A DNA stretch of 64,000 bases from Halostella litorea. Its GTDB lineage: Archaea; Halobacteriota; Halobacteria; Halobacteriales; Natronoarchaeaceae. The notes beneath the pieces are model-generated. The model saw only the letters and a list, made by a program, of their open reading frames with translations. It made no database searches and had not been told where the DNA came from. The stretch covers positions 310,001 through 374,000 of the forward strand of contig NZ_SJER01000004.1 of NCBI RefSeq assembly GCF_004785955.1, in the 5' to 3' direction. Shown one piece after another: positions 45,137 to 52,964 of this stretch. Each line of letters begins with the position of its first letter. Positions within the stretch are counted from its first letter, which is position 1. A program made the translations under genes and the position numbers.

Positions 45137-45937
45137 ATGAATCCGACTCGGTCGCAACTTCTCTCTCAGTTACGCCGCATGGACGAATACGACTTCGAGG
45201 AGTTGGTCGCTGACATCTGGGCGGAACGGGGCTGGCAGACAACCGTGACAACGGGCTCTAGCGACCGGGGGATCGACGTGATCGCCCGGAAACAGAGCCC
45301 GTTCAGGCAAAAACAGCTCATTCAAGCGAAGCGGTACGCCGCCGACAACAAGATCGGGAGTCCCGACATTCAGCAGTACAGCAGTCTCAAACGGCAGGAA
45401 GACGACGTCGATGCAGTCATCGTCATCACCACGAGTTCGTTTACGTCCCAGGCCGAGCGGACAGCGAACGACCTGAACGTGAAACTCATCGATGGCCCGG
45501 ATCTCGCGGACGTGATTGCTGACCTCGATTCCGACGGGATCGTGTCTGCGTACTTTGGCGATCAGACGAAGACACCCCGTTCGAGTAGTGCCACTACGAC
45601 AGACAAGTCTGAGGGGTCGTCCACAGACCAGAATTCACGCGCATCGCGGTCGGCCACTAGTAGCACGGACGCTACGGGAAGTAGTACATCGGCCGATCCG
45701 TCGGCGTTGCCCGACCGATTCGAGAAGGACGAACGGACGACCAAATTAGGAAAGAGCTGTCCGTACTGCAGCAGTTATAGATCGATCTGGAAGGGGAAAA
45801 CCGCGAACACGGATCCACTGCTCGTCTGTGAAGACTGCGGGACGAAGTGGGTGAAGAAGACGGGGATCATCGCCTCGACGAAGTGGAATGCACTCGGCAA
45901 AGACGAGAAAAAGACGGCCTCGGAGTGGAAGAGCTGA
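45137..45937 (+). CDS. Mrr-type restriction endonuclease-like protein
   Basis: A 266-residue protein. The N-terminal nuclease domain (about 1-130) shows the Mrr core: DEYDFEELVADIWAERGW, SSDRGIDVIARKQ, QKQLIQAKRYA (the D...QxK catalytic set), and DAVIVITTSSFTSQAERTA. A long Ser/Thr-rich linker follows, then a zinc ribbon with CPYC and CEDC and a basic end. No methyltransferase partner is adjacent, so it may be a type IV-like enzyme acting on modified DNA. Confidence 0.8.
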   Translation: MNPTRSQLLSQLRRMDEYDFEELVADIWAERGWQTTVTTGSSDRGIDVIARKQSPFRQKQLIQAKRYAADNKIGSPDIQQYSSLKRQEDDVDAVIVITTSSFTSQAERTANDLNVKLIDGPDLADVIADLDSDGIVSAYFGDQTKTPRSSSATTTDKSEGSSTDQNSRASRSATSSTDATGSSTSADPSALPDRFEKDERTTKLGKSCPYCSSYRSIWKGKTANTDPLLVCEDCGTKWVKKTGIIASTKWNALGKDEKKTASEWKS

Positions 45938-45993
45938 CTTTCCCTATCTTATCGAGGACAACGTAGAAGCCTCTCGAGGCCGATCTTTGCAAT

Positions 45994-46341
45994 ATGGGGT
46001 TCACAGCGTATTACGACGATCACGAGGAACTTGTCCAAACCGGTCTCGCGGTTGTGTTGGCGATTGTCGCGATCAGTTCCTTCCGGAAGGGGAAGCGATT
46101 GCGCGGGTTACTGGCGGGGCTCGGTGCTATCGGCGTCAGCTATCGGATGCAGGGCGAGTCCGAGACGTTGGGGGAGACTTTCGATATCAGTTCCTCCGAG
46201 ACTGGTTCTCCGGGTGACGAATCCGGGGAAGGCGAATTGACCTGTGCTGCCTGTGGTGAACCGATCCACGTGGGGCAAGGGCGGGGTCCAAACGAGAACG
46301 ACGAAATCGTCCACGATACCTGCAAGCAACCGTCTGAATAA
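45994..46341 (+). CDS. Small membrane protein with C-terminal zinc ribbon
   Basis: A 115-residue protein. One hydrophobic helix GLAVVLAIVAISSF, a second weak one LLAGLGAIGVSY, then an acidic linker and a half zinc ribbon CAACGEPIHVG...HDTC. It begins 56 nt after the Mrr-like gene and may form a unit with it. Family unknown. Confidence 0.55.
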   Translation: MGFTAYYDDHEELVQTGLAVVLAIVAISSFRKGKRLRGLLAGLGAIGVSYRMQGESETLGETFDISSSETGSPGDESGEGELTCAACGEPIHVGQGRGPNENDEIVHDTCKQPSE

Positions 46342-46402
46342 TTGATCCCATCCGACTCTGACCCGGGGCTTGGACAAGACAGGACTATCGAACGCCCGTC
46401 TC

Positions 46403-46846
46403 TCAGACTTCCCACTTTATCGCCGTCTCATCCGACCTAATATGCAGAATCACCTTATTACCGCCTTCGAGAAAATTCTCGTCTATGGAGATATCGCTGG
46501 ACGCCGCTTCTGTGTCGTCGACGTGGACTTCGAAGTGATAGTTTCCAGGGTCGGATATGCCCGTGTCGACGGTCACATCCTCGTCAGGTTCTAAGACGTC
46601 GGAAAACACCTCTTCCGAATCCACCAATACCTTCACTTTGGCATCATTCGACCGGCTTTGATCCACTAACAGTTCAACGTGATTTCCAGAGCTAGTCTTA
46701 GCTGTCTCACCAGCCGTTCCGCTATCATCAAACAAACAACCGGATAGAGCCGTTGCCCCCACCACACTGGCCCCAATGAAGCTCCGTCGATTCACATCAT
46801 GGCTTGACAGGGTCGAATTAAATTCTTTCTGTGTGATTCCGTCCAT
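46403..46846 (-). CDS. Exported Tat lipoprotein, hypothetical
   Basis: A 147-residue protein with twin-arginine signal NRRSFIGASVVGATALSGC (lipid Cys near residue 37) after an N-terminal ~18-residue tail. The mature part has an extracellular beta-like fold: VELLVDQSRSNDAKVKVLVD, VTVDTGISDPGNYHFEVHVDD. Related to small haloarchaeal lipoproteins of unknown role. The ATG at 46846 is preferred to longer readings since a separate coding remnant overlaps further upstream. Confidence 0.65.
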   Translation of the reverse strand: MDGITQKEFNSTLSSHDVNRRSFIGASVVGATALSGCLFDDSGTAGETAKTSSGNHVELLVDQSRSNDAKVKVLVDSEEVFSDVLEPDEDVTVDTGISDPGNYHFEVHVDDTEAASSDISIDENFLEGGNKVILHIRSDETAIKWEV

Positions 46847-46910
46847 TACAAAATTCGATCTGGGCCTCTCGGAGTACTCGTCTGTCTTGGTGTTTGACCG
46901 GACTAGCCAC

Positions 46911-47030
46911 TCAGTCATCACTTCTGTTGGTTCCTTCCTCGTTTTCTAGCACGGAGTACTGCACCGTCAAAATGTAGTAGAGGACACTTACGATCAAGCC
47001 ACCGATGACCGACAGAAGCCAAACCTGAAC
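46911..47030 (-). pseudogene. Truncated small membrane-protein remnant
   Basis: A 39-residue open stretch reads VQVWLLSVIGGLIVSVLYYI followed by a polar tail ending NEEGTNRSDD, and is preceded by an in-frame stop at 47031 with no start codon. It looks like the C-terminal part of a one-helix membrane protein whose 5' end was lost, perhaps when the Orc1/Cdc6 unit arrived. Confidence 0.35.
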
Positions 47031-47105
47031 TCAAGATCCGGGGTCATGAATGACGCCATCCGACATGATGATCGTATCGGTAGTATTGTGGAACGGAGCA
47101 ACCAT

Positions 47106-47144
47106 CGTTTCGGAAGAAACGGAAACACCCCCATTCCGTTTATG
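47106..47144 (+). promoter_or_regulatory. Orc1/Cdc6 promoter with CGTTTC-GGAA-GAAACG dyad and GGAAACACC box
   Basis: A perfect 6+4+6 dyad (47106-47121) ends one base into GGAAACACC (47121-47129). Five bases further lies TCCGTTTATG, a BRE/TATA-like element. The box begins 48 nt before the ATG at 47169. The same arrangement precedes the gene at 48287. Confidence 0.6.
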
Positions 47145-47168
47145 TCGCCCGACACGGATGACGGAGGT

Positions 47169-48176
47169 ATGATACAGGATGCTCGGGTTCTCCAGCAGGA
47201 GTTCATCCCCAAGGAGATCGAGCACCGCCACGCCGAGATGAACCGGCTCTCGGACGCGCTCCGGCCGATCCTGGACGGCCAGCAACCGGACAACGTCTTT
47301 ATCTTCGGCCCCACTGGAGCGGGCAAGACCTGTGTCGCACGATACTCGCTGGAGAAACTGCGCGAAGAACTGCTGGATATCCAGTACCAGTACATCAACT
47401 GCTGGCAGGACTACAACCGCTTTCGCGTACTCTATCGGATGCTCGAAGGCATCGACAGCACGCTCGACATTCACCGGCAGAGCACGCCACGGGACGAACT
47501 GTTCGAGCGCCTCCGGGAGTACGACGACATGCCGTACGTGGTCATTCTCGACGAGGTCGACCAACTCGAAGATATGGACGTCCTCTACGACCTCTACACG
47601 CTCCGGAACATCACGATGATCATGATCGCAAACGAGGAACTGGAGCTGTTCGCCGGCATGGACCAGCGGGTGAACAGCCGCCTCCAGAGCAGCCACCGGC
47701 TCCAGTTCGACGCCTACTCGAACGACGAACTGGTCGGGATCCTCAGCGACCGCGTGGAGTGGGGGTTCACGCACGACGCCATCAGCACGCGGCAGCTCGA
47801 AACGATCGCCGACGCCGCGGCAGGCGACGCCCGTGTTGCCATCGGAATTCTGCGGTCGGCGGCCCGGCAGGCCGAACAGGACGGTGCTGACTCCATCGCC
47901 GATACCACTATCACGCAAGCTATCCCGGCAGCACGGTCGGAACTCCACCAGCAGAACATCGAGAAGCTCAACGAGCATCAACAGACCGTCTACGACATCG
48001 TCGCGGACGCCGAAGTCATCACGCCGGGGGAGTTGTACGACCGCTACGAGGGGGCGGTTTCGGATCCGAAAACGAAGCGGACCGTCCGAAACTATCTGCA
48101 GAAGATGGTTCACTACGACCTCATTGAGTCTGAGGGCGAAAAGCGCGGACGGGAGTACAGGCTCAACACGCAGTGA
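47169..48176 (+). CDS. Orc1/Cdc6-family AAA+ ATPase
   Basis: A 335-residue origin-recognition or loader ATPase. Walker A is GPTGAGKT (G47-T54), Walker B VVILDEVDQLED, sensor 1 MIMIANEELEL, arginine finger region VNSRLQSSH, and a C-terminal winged helix ending KRGREYRLNTQ. The start MIQDARVLQQEFIP at 47169 is preferred because the shared promoter box then has the same spacing as the next operon. In-frame ATGs at 47142 and 47046 exist. It may bind a local origin or the promoters beside it. No origin boxes were confirmed. Confidence 0.85.
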   Translation: MIQDARVLQQEFIPKEIEHRHAEMNRLSDALRPILDGQQPDNVFIFGPTGAGKTCVARYSLEKLREELLDIQYQYINCWQDYNRFRVLYRMLEGIDSTLDIHRQSTPRDELFERLREYDDMPYVVILDEVDQLEDMDVLYDLYTLRNITMIMIANEELELFAGMDQRVNSRLQSSHRLQFDAYSNDELVGILSDRVEWGFTHDAISTRQLETIADAAAGDARVAIGILRSAARQAEQDGADSIADTTITQAIPAARSELHQQNIEKLNEHQQTVYDIVADAEVITPGELYDRYEGAVSDPKTKRTVRNYLQKMVHYDLIESEGEKRGREYRLNTQ

Positions 48177-48228
48177 GCTATCGAGCAGGACGCGCTCACG
48201 GCCACATGACGGTGTGAGTCCTCGGAAA

Positions 48229-48262
48229 CGGAAGTTCCGGAAACACCACACCTCCGCTTTTG
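48229..48262 (+). promoter_or_regulatory. RecA-like operon promoter with CGGAA-G-TTCCG dyad and GGAAACACC box
   Basis: A perfect dyad (48229-48239) ends at GGAAACACC (48239-48247), followed after five bases by TCCGCTTTTG. The box begins 48 nt before the ATG at 48287, exactly as in the Orc1/Cdc6 promoter. This predicts common regulation. Confidence 0.6.
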
Positions 48263-48286
48263 CACGGTGTCGCGTTTGGTTCCCGT

Positions 48287-48991
48287 ATGGGATTTCGACA
48301 ACCAGCCAACCGTTCCACGGACGTCCAGCTCCCCGACCAGGTACCGGATCTCAAGCCAGGCGTGACGCTTCTCGATGGCCCCGCGGACCGGTCGGTCGCA
48401 CTCCACCAGCTCGTCCTGACTGACTTCGCGGACGAATCCGGGAACGCATACTGGATCGATGCCCGAAACAACGCCACGACGTACGCGTTCTACGAACTCG
48501 CGGGTGACCGAACCGACCTGTCCGGTCTCCGGATCGCTCGTGCGTTCACCGCGTATCAGCACCACTCGCTGGTCCGGCGGACCGCTCGCGTCGTCACGCC
48601 GAACACGGCAGCCGTCGCAGTGCCCTGCCTCCCGTCGCTGTATCGCGACGACGATGTGCCCGACCACGAAGCGGCGGATCTACTCGAATCGGCGCTCGCG
48701 ATCCTGGCAGAACTCGCCGAGACGCTCGACATCCCCGTCGTCATCACTGCCAATACTGGGAGCGATCACGGCGAACTCGTCGCCGAGTACGTCGACCACG
48801 AGATCAACTGCCGCAAGACGGGACTCGGGCTCCAGTACTCCAGCGAGGACTTCACGACGGACGTCTACTGGCACGACGGCTTCTGGCAGACGACGATCCC
48901 CTACTGGGTCGACCTGTTCGGTGCCGTCTCGGAGACGGACACGGTTCGGCCGCGCCCCGAGACGCCGATTACGGAACTGGAGGTGGTCTGA
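48287..48991 (+). CDS. Degenerate RecA/RadA-like protein of the PolB2 operon
   Basis: A 234-residue protein with the alternating strand-helix pattern of a RecA core. The Walker A position reads DGPADRSVALHQL (G31), without the lysine-serine/threonine, so ATP binding is probably lost. Walker-B-like strands AAVAVPCLPSLYR and IPVVITANTG, and a C-terminal DLFGAVSETDT follow. Its stop overlaps the next ATG. Context (a small protein and a PolB2-like polymerase) suggests an ImuA-like accessory factor; this is inference. Confidence 0.6.
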   Translation: MGFRQPANRSTDVQLPDQVPDLKPGVTLLDGPADRSVALHQLVLTDFADESGNAYWIDARNNATTYAFYELAGDRTDLSGLRIARAFTAYQHHSLVRRTARVVTPNTAAVAVPCLPSLYRDDDVPDHEAADLLESALAILAELAETLDIPVVITANTGSDHGELVAEYVDHEINCRKTGLGLQYSSEDFTTDVYWHDGFWQTTIPYWVDLFGAVSETDTVRPRPETPITELEVV

Positions 48992-49245
48992 TGGGGCGCA
49001 CGAACCCCACCTTCCGCGATTTCCTGCAGACGTTTCGATCGCAGTGGCAACCGTTCCGCCGAGGGTTGCGACGACAGGACAAACCACACTTCGACCGCCT
49101 GTTCGAGCACGCCGAGTCCCACGCGGACGCGGCAGGCTACATGAACGCGACCGACCCGGAGGTCGCGATCATCCTGTCGATGCTCCTCGCACAGGAACGT
49201 GAGATCCGGGAACTCCGAACGCAACTCGACGAGGCGCAGCGATGA
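48991..49245 (+). CDS. 84-residue operon partner of PolB2
   Basis: A small mostly helical protein: MGRTNPTFRDFLQTFRSQWQ, a basic FRRGLRRQDKPHFDRLFEHA, and a leucine-rich C-terminal coiled-coil-like REIRELRTQLDEAQR. It overlaps the RecA-like stop by one base and the polymerase start by 4 nt. I recall conserved small proteins at this place in haloarchaeal PolB2 operons, but not their function. It may bridge or recruit the polymerase. Confidence 0.65.
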   Translation: MGRTNPTFRDFLQTFRSQWQPFRRGLRRQDKPHFDRLFEHAESHADAAGYMNATDPEVAIILSMLLAQEREIRELRTQLDEAQR

Positions 49246-51356
49246 CGTTCAAAGTCGAGTTTCGGAACGGGACGTGTGTCGAGTGGGATCGGACTGCTGA
49301 CGGTGTCAGCCGCACTGAGAACGAACGATACACGCCATCACTGTACATCGACGGTCCGGAGACGCCGCTAGCGGACCTTCGGACTGCATTGGAGCGTGAT
49401 CCGAAGGTCACGGCCACCGCTATCGAACGCTGGTACACGAGCCTGCAAGACACCGCAAAAACGGACGTCCTTCGCGTCGATGTCGACCACGTCGCTGACG
49501 TCCGATCCGTGGCTACCGAGGTGCGAGGGGTTCACGAACGGGATAGCTACGCTCCGGGGACGTTCCGGCTCTACAACGTCGACCTGTCGCCACAGTTCCG
49601 ATACTGCGTAGAGACTGGCACGGACCCGACGCCGGACCATGCGCTGTCGACCTTGTCGCTGCGGATCGGCGACCAGGCACTCGCCACAAAGGACGTGTCG
49701 TCGCTGACGGTCGACGGTGACGAGATCACAGGCTCACCGGCGGCCGTGCTTCAAGCAGTCTACAACCGTGTCCGGACGACCGACCCCGATGTCCTCATCG
49801 TCTCTCACGGGGACCTCGTGCCGGTTCTCTATGAGCAGGCCGACGAAGTCGGACTCTCGGAGTTTCAACTGGGCCGTGAGACCGGGTGGGACAAACTCGC
49901 TGGCGAGAGTACCTACGTGAGCTACGGCCAGGTGGGTCACTCGCCCGCTCGCTACGACGTGCCCGGCCGTGTCCTGCTCAATACCTCGAACAGTTTCCTC
50001 TGGGCGGAAACCAGCCTCAACGGTCTCGTCGACCTCGTCAGCCGGTCGTGGAAACCCCTGCAGGAGCTGGGGTGGGCGAGCATCGGAACAGTGCTGACGG
50101 CGATCCAGATCCGGGAAGCGCTCGAACGGGACGTCCTGATCCCGTGGGACAAGTGGGAACCGGAGGAGTTCAAAGATGTCCGGACGCTCCACGCGGCCGA
50201 CCGCGGTGGATTCACGTTCGCTCCGCAGGTGGGGCTGCACGAGAACGTGTACGAAGTGGACTTCTCGTCGCTGTATCCCCGGATCATCTGCGAGTGGAAC
50301 ATCAGCCCCGATACGATCCGCTGCGACTGTCACAGTGACCGTACCGATATCCCGGAACTCGGCTATAACGTCTGTGACGACGACGGCTTCCTCCCGGCGG
50401 TGTTGCAACCGCTGTTGGACGACAGAGCTGCGATCAAACAGCAACTCCGCGAAACGGACGACCCGGAACGGGAAGCGGAACTCAACTCCCGTTCGGCGGC
50501 GATCAAGTGGATCCTCGTCTCCTGTTTCGGCTATCAGGGCTACCGCAATGCGAAGTTCGGCCGGATCGAATGCCACGAAGCCATCAACGCCGTCGCTCGC
50601 GATATCCTGCTTCGATCGAAAGAACGGCTGGAAGCCAACGGCTGGGAGATCGTCCACGGTATCGTCGACAGCCTCTGGGTGACGCCGATGGACAACACGG
50701 AGACGACACCGCTCTCGTCGGTCACCGATGCGATCTCCGACGATATCGGGATCACTCTCGAACGTGAGAGCAGGTACGACTGGGTGTGTTTCGTCCCGAA
50801 GCGGACGTCGAATGCCGGCGCTCTCACGAAGTATTTCGGGAAAGTAGCCGACACAGACGAGTACAAACTCCGGGGGATCGAAGCCAGACAGCGAAGTACC
50901 CCACCGTACATCGAAGCAGTCCAACGTGACCTGATTCGGATCGTCGAGACCGAGCGAAATCCAGAAGCGGTCTGCGATCGATTGCAGCGGTCGCTAACTG
51001 AACTTCGAGCCGGAGATGTTCCACCCGAGGAACTCGTCATCACGAAGCGGGCGTCCAAAGCACCCGAAGCGTACACGCAGCGGACCCAGACGGTTGCCGC
51101 GCTCGAACGTGCTCGGATGAAGGGACTCGATCCACAGCCCGGTGAGTCCCTCCAGTACGTGGTCGTAAACGACGACACTCGATCGCGGGACCGCGTCAGA
51201 TTACAGTTCGAGGATATTTCGGAGTACGATACGGGATTCTACAGGGGCCAACTCGTCCGTGCGGCGGAAAGTATTGTCTCCCCGTTTGGGTGGGATGCGG
51301 AGCGGATCGAAACGTACCTGAACGATATCGACGACGTGAGCCTCGCCGCGTTTTAG
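49242..51356 (+). CDS. Family-B DNA polymerase, PolB2-like, without clear exonuclease motifs
   Basis: A 704-residue polymerase. Motif A is VDFSSLYPRII (D340), motif B KWILVSCFGYQGYRN (K422), motif C HGIVDSLWV, where the first Asp of DTDS is replaced but the catalytic second Asp (D476) stays. The N-terminal half has no convincing ExoI/II/III acidic set. It is shorter than replicative PolB3. PolB2 enzymes of crenarchaea are damage-tolerance polymerases; haloarchaeal ones are less known. The start overlaps the previous gene by 4 nt. Confidence 0.82.
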   Translation: MTFKVEFRNGTCVEWDRTADGVSRTENERYTPSLYIDGPETPLADLRTALERDPKVTATAIERWYTSLQDTAKTDVLRVDVDHVADVRSVATEVRGVHERDSYAPGTFRLYNVDLSPQFRYCVETGTDPTPDHALSTLSLRIGDQALATKDVSSLTVDGDEITGSPAAVLQAVYNRVRTTDPDVLIVSHGDLVPVLYEQADEVGLSEFQLGRETGWDKLAGESTYVSYGQVGHSPARYDVPGRVLLNTSNSFLWAETSLNGLVDLVSRSWKPLQELGWASIGTVLTAIQIREALERDVLIPWDKWEPEEFKDVRTLHAADRGGFTFAPQVGLHENVYEVDFSSLYPRIICEWNISPDTIRCDCHSDRTDIPELGYNVCDDDGFLPAVLQPLLDDRAAIKQQLRETDDPEREAELNSRSAAIKWILVSCFGYQGYRNAKFGRIECHEAINAVARDILLRSKERLEANGWEIVHGIVDSLWVTPMDNTETTPLSSVTDAISDDIGITLERESRYDWVCFVPKRTSNAGALTKYFGKVADTDEYKLRGIEARQRSTPPYIEAVQRDLIRIVETERNPEAVCDRLQRSLTELRAGDVPPEELVITKRASKAPEAYTQRTQTVAALERARMKGLDPQPGESLQYVVVNDDTRSRDRVRLQFEDISEYDTGFYRGQLVRAAESIVSPFGWDAERIETYLNDIDDVSLAAF

Positions 51357-51372
51357 ACCCGTACGGACGGCA

Positions 51373-51791
51373 ATGATACTGGCCATTGACGAAGGACTCG
51401 TTGGGACGGAGAACATCGACCCCGGGCCTGAAGGCGATATCTCGACGGCCCGGCTGCTAAGTGAAGGATTCAAATCCATCACCGAAAACGGCGTCCTCGG
51501 TGATCCAGCGAAGGCAACAACCGACGCAGGAGAAGTGAAATCCAGAACGTCGTGGAGACGTACGTCGAGCATATCAAACCCGAACGCGAGGCAGTCTGGT
51601 TGAGCGACGAGTGGTCAGCACATTACTGCCCGAGGCGAAGGAACCGTGCGCTGTCGAGGGCGGCAGTGGACTGGCCGGTGTCGAACAGCACGTCGTCGAT
51701 CGCGGCTACGAAGCCCCACTCGCCGCTGAGTCCTGGCGCTGACAACACACGGCATATACCTCATGCCGTGAGCGACGATATCACCCGGTGA
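51373..51791 (+). pseudogene. Decayed gene downstream of PolB2
   Basis: One frame gives MILAIDEGLVGTENIDPGP to GDPAKATTDAGE, then the more protein-like stretch moves to another frame: VETYVEHIKPEREAVWLSDEWSAHY. Together they look like a frameshifted acidic protein of unknown family. Alternatively this is just random open DNA. Confidence 0.3.
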
Positions 51792-51823
51792 GAAAACAAT
51801 ACTACTGGGTTACGTTGCGGTCG

Positions 51824-52822
51824 ATGGTAGACGCGACTCCGACGGAAGGGGCGAACCGATCGTCTGACGTAACTGGCTCGAGTGGGGGGCTTAGCCGACG
51901 CCGGTACCTCGCGCTCACCGGCGTCGTCACGGTGGGCACAGCGGCCGGGTGTATCAGCGGCTCCGGCGGCGGCGACGGTAATGGGGCCACCAGCGGCGGT
52001 GCCGGGAACGCCGACAGCGGCCCTGACCCGTTCAGTTCGGTGGAAGCTGACAACCAGAGGATAACCGCGACGATGGCCCAGGACAAGACTGCCGATGCGG
52101 TCAAGGTAGTCGACCCGAGCGGACAGGACCGCATGGAGGTCGAGGTGACGCGCGGGAGCGCGGAGATACCGGTGTCGACGGTCGGGGACTGCGGGTCCTG
52201 CGAGGAGTTTACGGTACATCTCCCGGGCGGCGAGTACGAACTCGTCGCGATCCGGATCCCCGAAGACGACGCCGAGAGACCGACCGAGGTCGGTCGGCGG
52301 CCGGTGACGGTCGAACGAAGTGCCGAGATCACTGCCGTGGATATAGCGGACGGAGAGGTGGCCGTAACCGTACGAAACACGGGCCAGTTCCTGATCCGCG
52401 CACGGGCGCTCCGGTACGAGCCGACCGACCCCGCGACGACCGCTGCGAGCGAGTTCTACTCCAGGAAACAGTTGCGGAAAAGAATTGGGATAGAGCGAAC
52501 CGATACGCCGGACCACGAACTCCGCAAGACGGAGAGCAGGCCGGTCCTCGAACATATCGTGGTGCCGGGGTCGACCGGGACGTTCACGATGGGTTCCACG
52601 CGTCTCTATCGATCCGAGGAGTTGACGGAGGAGACCGCCTGCACCGGCCAGTCGGTCGACTTTCGGTTCGAGTTCCTCGGCCAAAGCGAGGATATGCGTG
52701 CCGCGGCGACGGGGACGATGAGGTTTAACGGCGGCGTCGAGACGGCGGATGACGAGTCGTTCGCTTGTAAGGAATCACGGATCGATAACGTCAGTTCGGT
52801 CGAGACGCAGGAGACGTCGTGA
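51824..52822 (+). CDS. Exported Tat lipoprotein, hypothetical
   Basis: A 332-residue secreted protein. Signal LSRRRYLALTGVVTVGTAAGC with lipid Cys at about 44, followed by a Gly-rich low-complexity linker. The mature domain has a Cys pair GDCGSCEEFTVHLPGGEYELVAIRIP and later cysteines CTGQSVDFRFEF and FACKES. The beta-rich pattern is like bacterial Ig or adhesin domains. Start ATG 51824. Function unknown. Confidence 0.6.
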   Translation: MVDATPTEGANRSSDVTGSSGGLSRRRYLALTGVVTVGTAAGCISGSGGGDGNGATSGGAGNADSGPDPFSSVEADNQRITATMAQDKTADAVKVVDPSGQDRMEVEVTRGSAEIPVSTVGDCGSCEEFTVHLPGGEYELVAIRIPEDDAERPTEVGRRPVTVERSAEITAVDIADGEVAVTVRNTGQFLIRARALRYEPTDPATTAASEFYSRKQLRKRIGIERTDTPDHELRKTESRPVLEHIVVPGSTGTFTMGSTRLYRSEELTEETACTGQSVDFRFEFLGQSEDMRAAATGTMRFNGGVETADDESFACKESRIDNVSSVETQETS

Positions 52823-52964
52823 TCACGGCCGACCAAACCGGGGCGTGACCCACCATCAGCCCTGAACCACGATGAAGCGTTGGCCCTCTCACGGGACGTT
52901 CCACCCGTCCAAGACGAATGTCGCGAACCCTATCATTAAGGGGACGTCCTCTCATTCCGAAGGC

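Noticed and set aside
47095-47140. Replication origin boxes beside Orc1/Cdc6
   Set aside because: The GGAAAC dyad is suggestive but lacks the G-rich tail and repeated copies expected of haloarchaeal ORBs.
47046-47168. Longer Orc1/Cdc6 start at 47046 or 47142
   Set aside because: The promoter box and TATA-like element would fall inside the coding region; the shared box spacing favours 47169.
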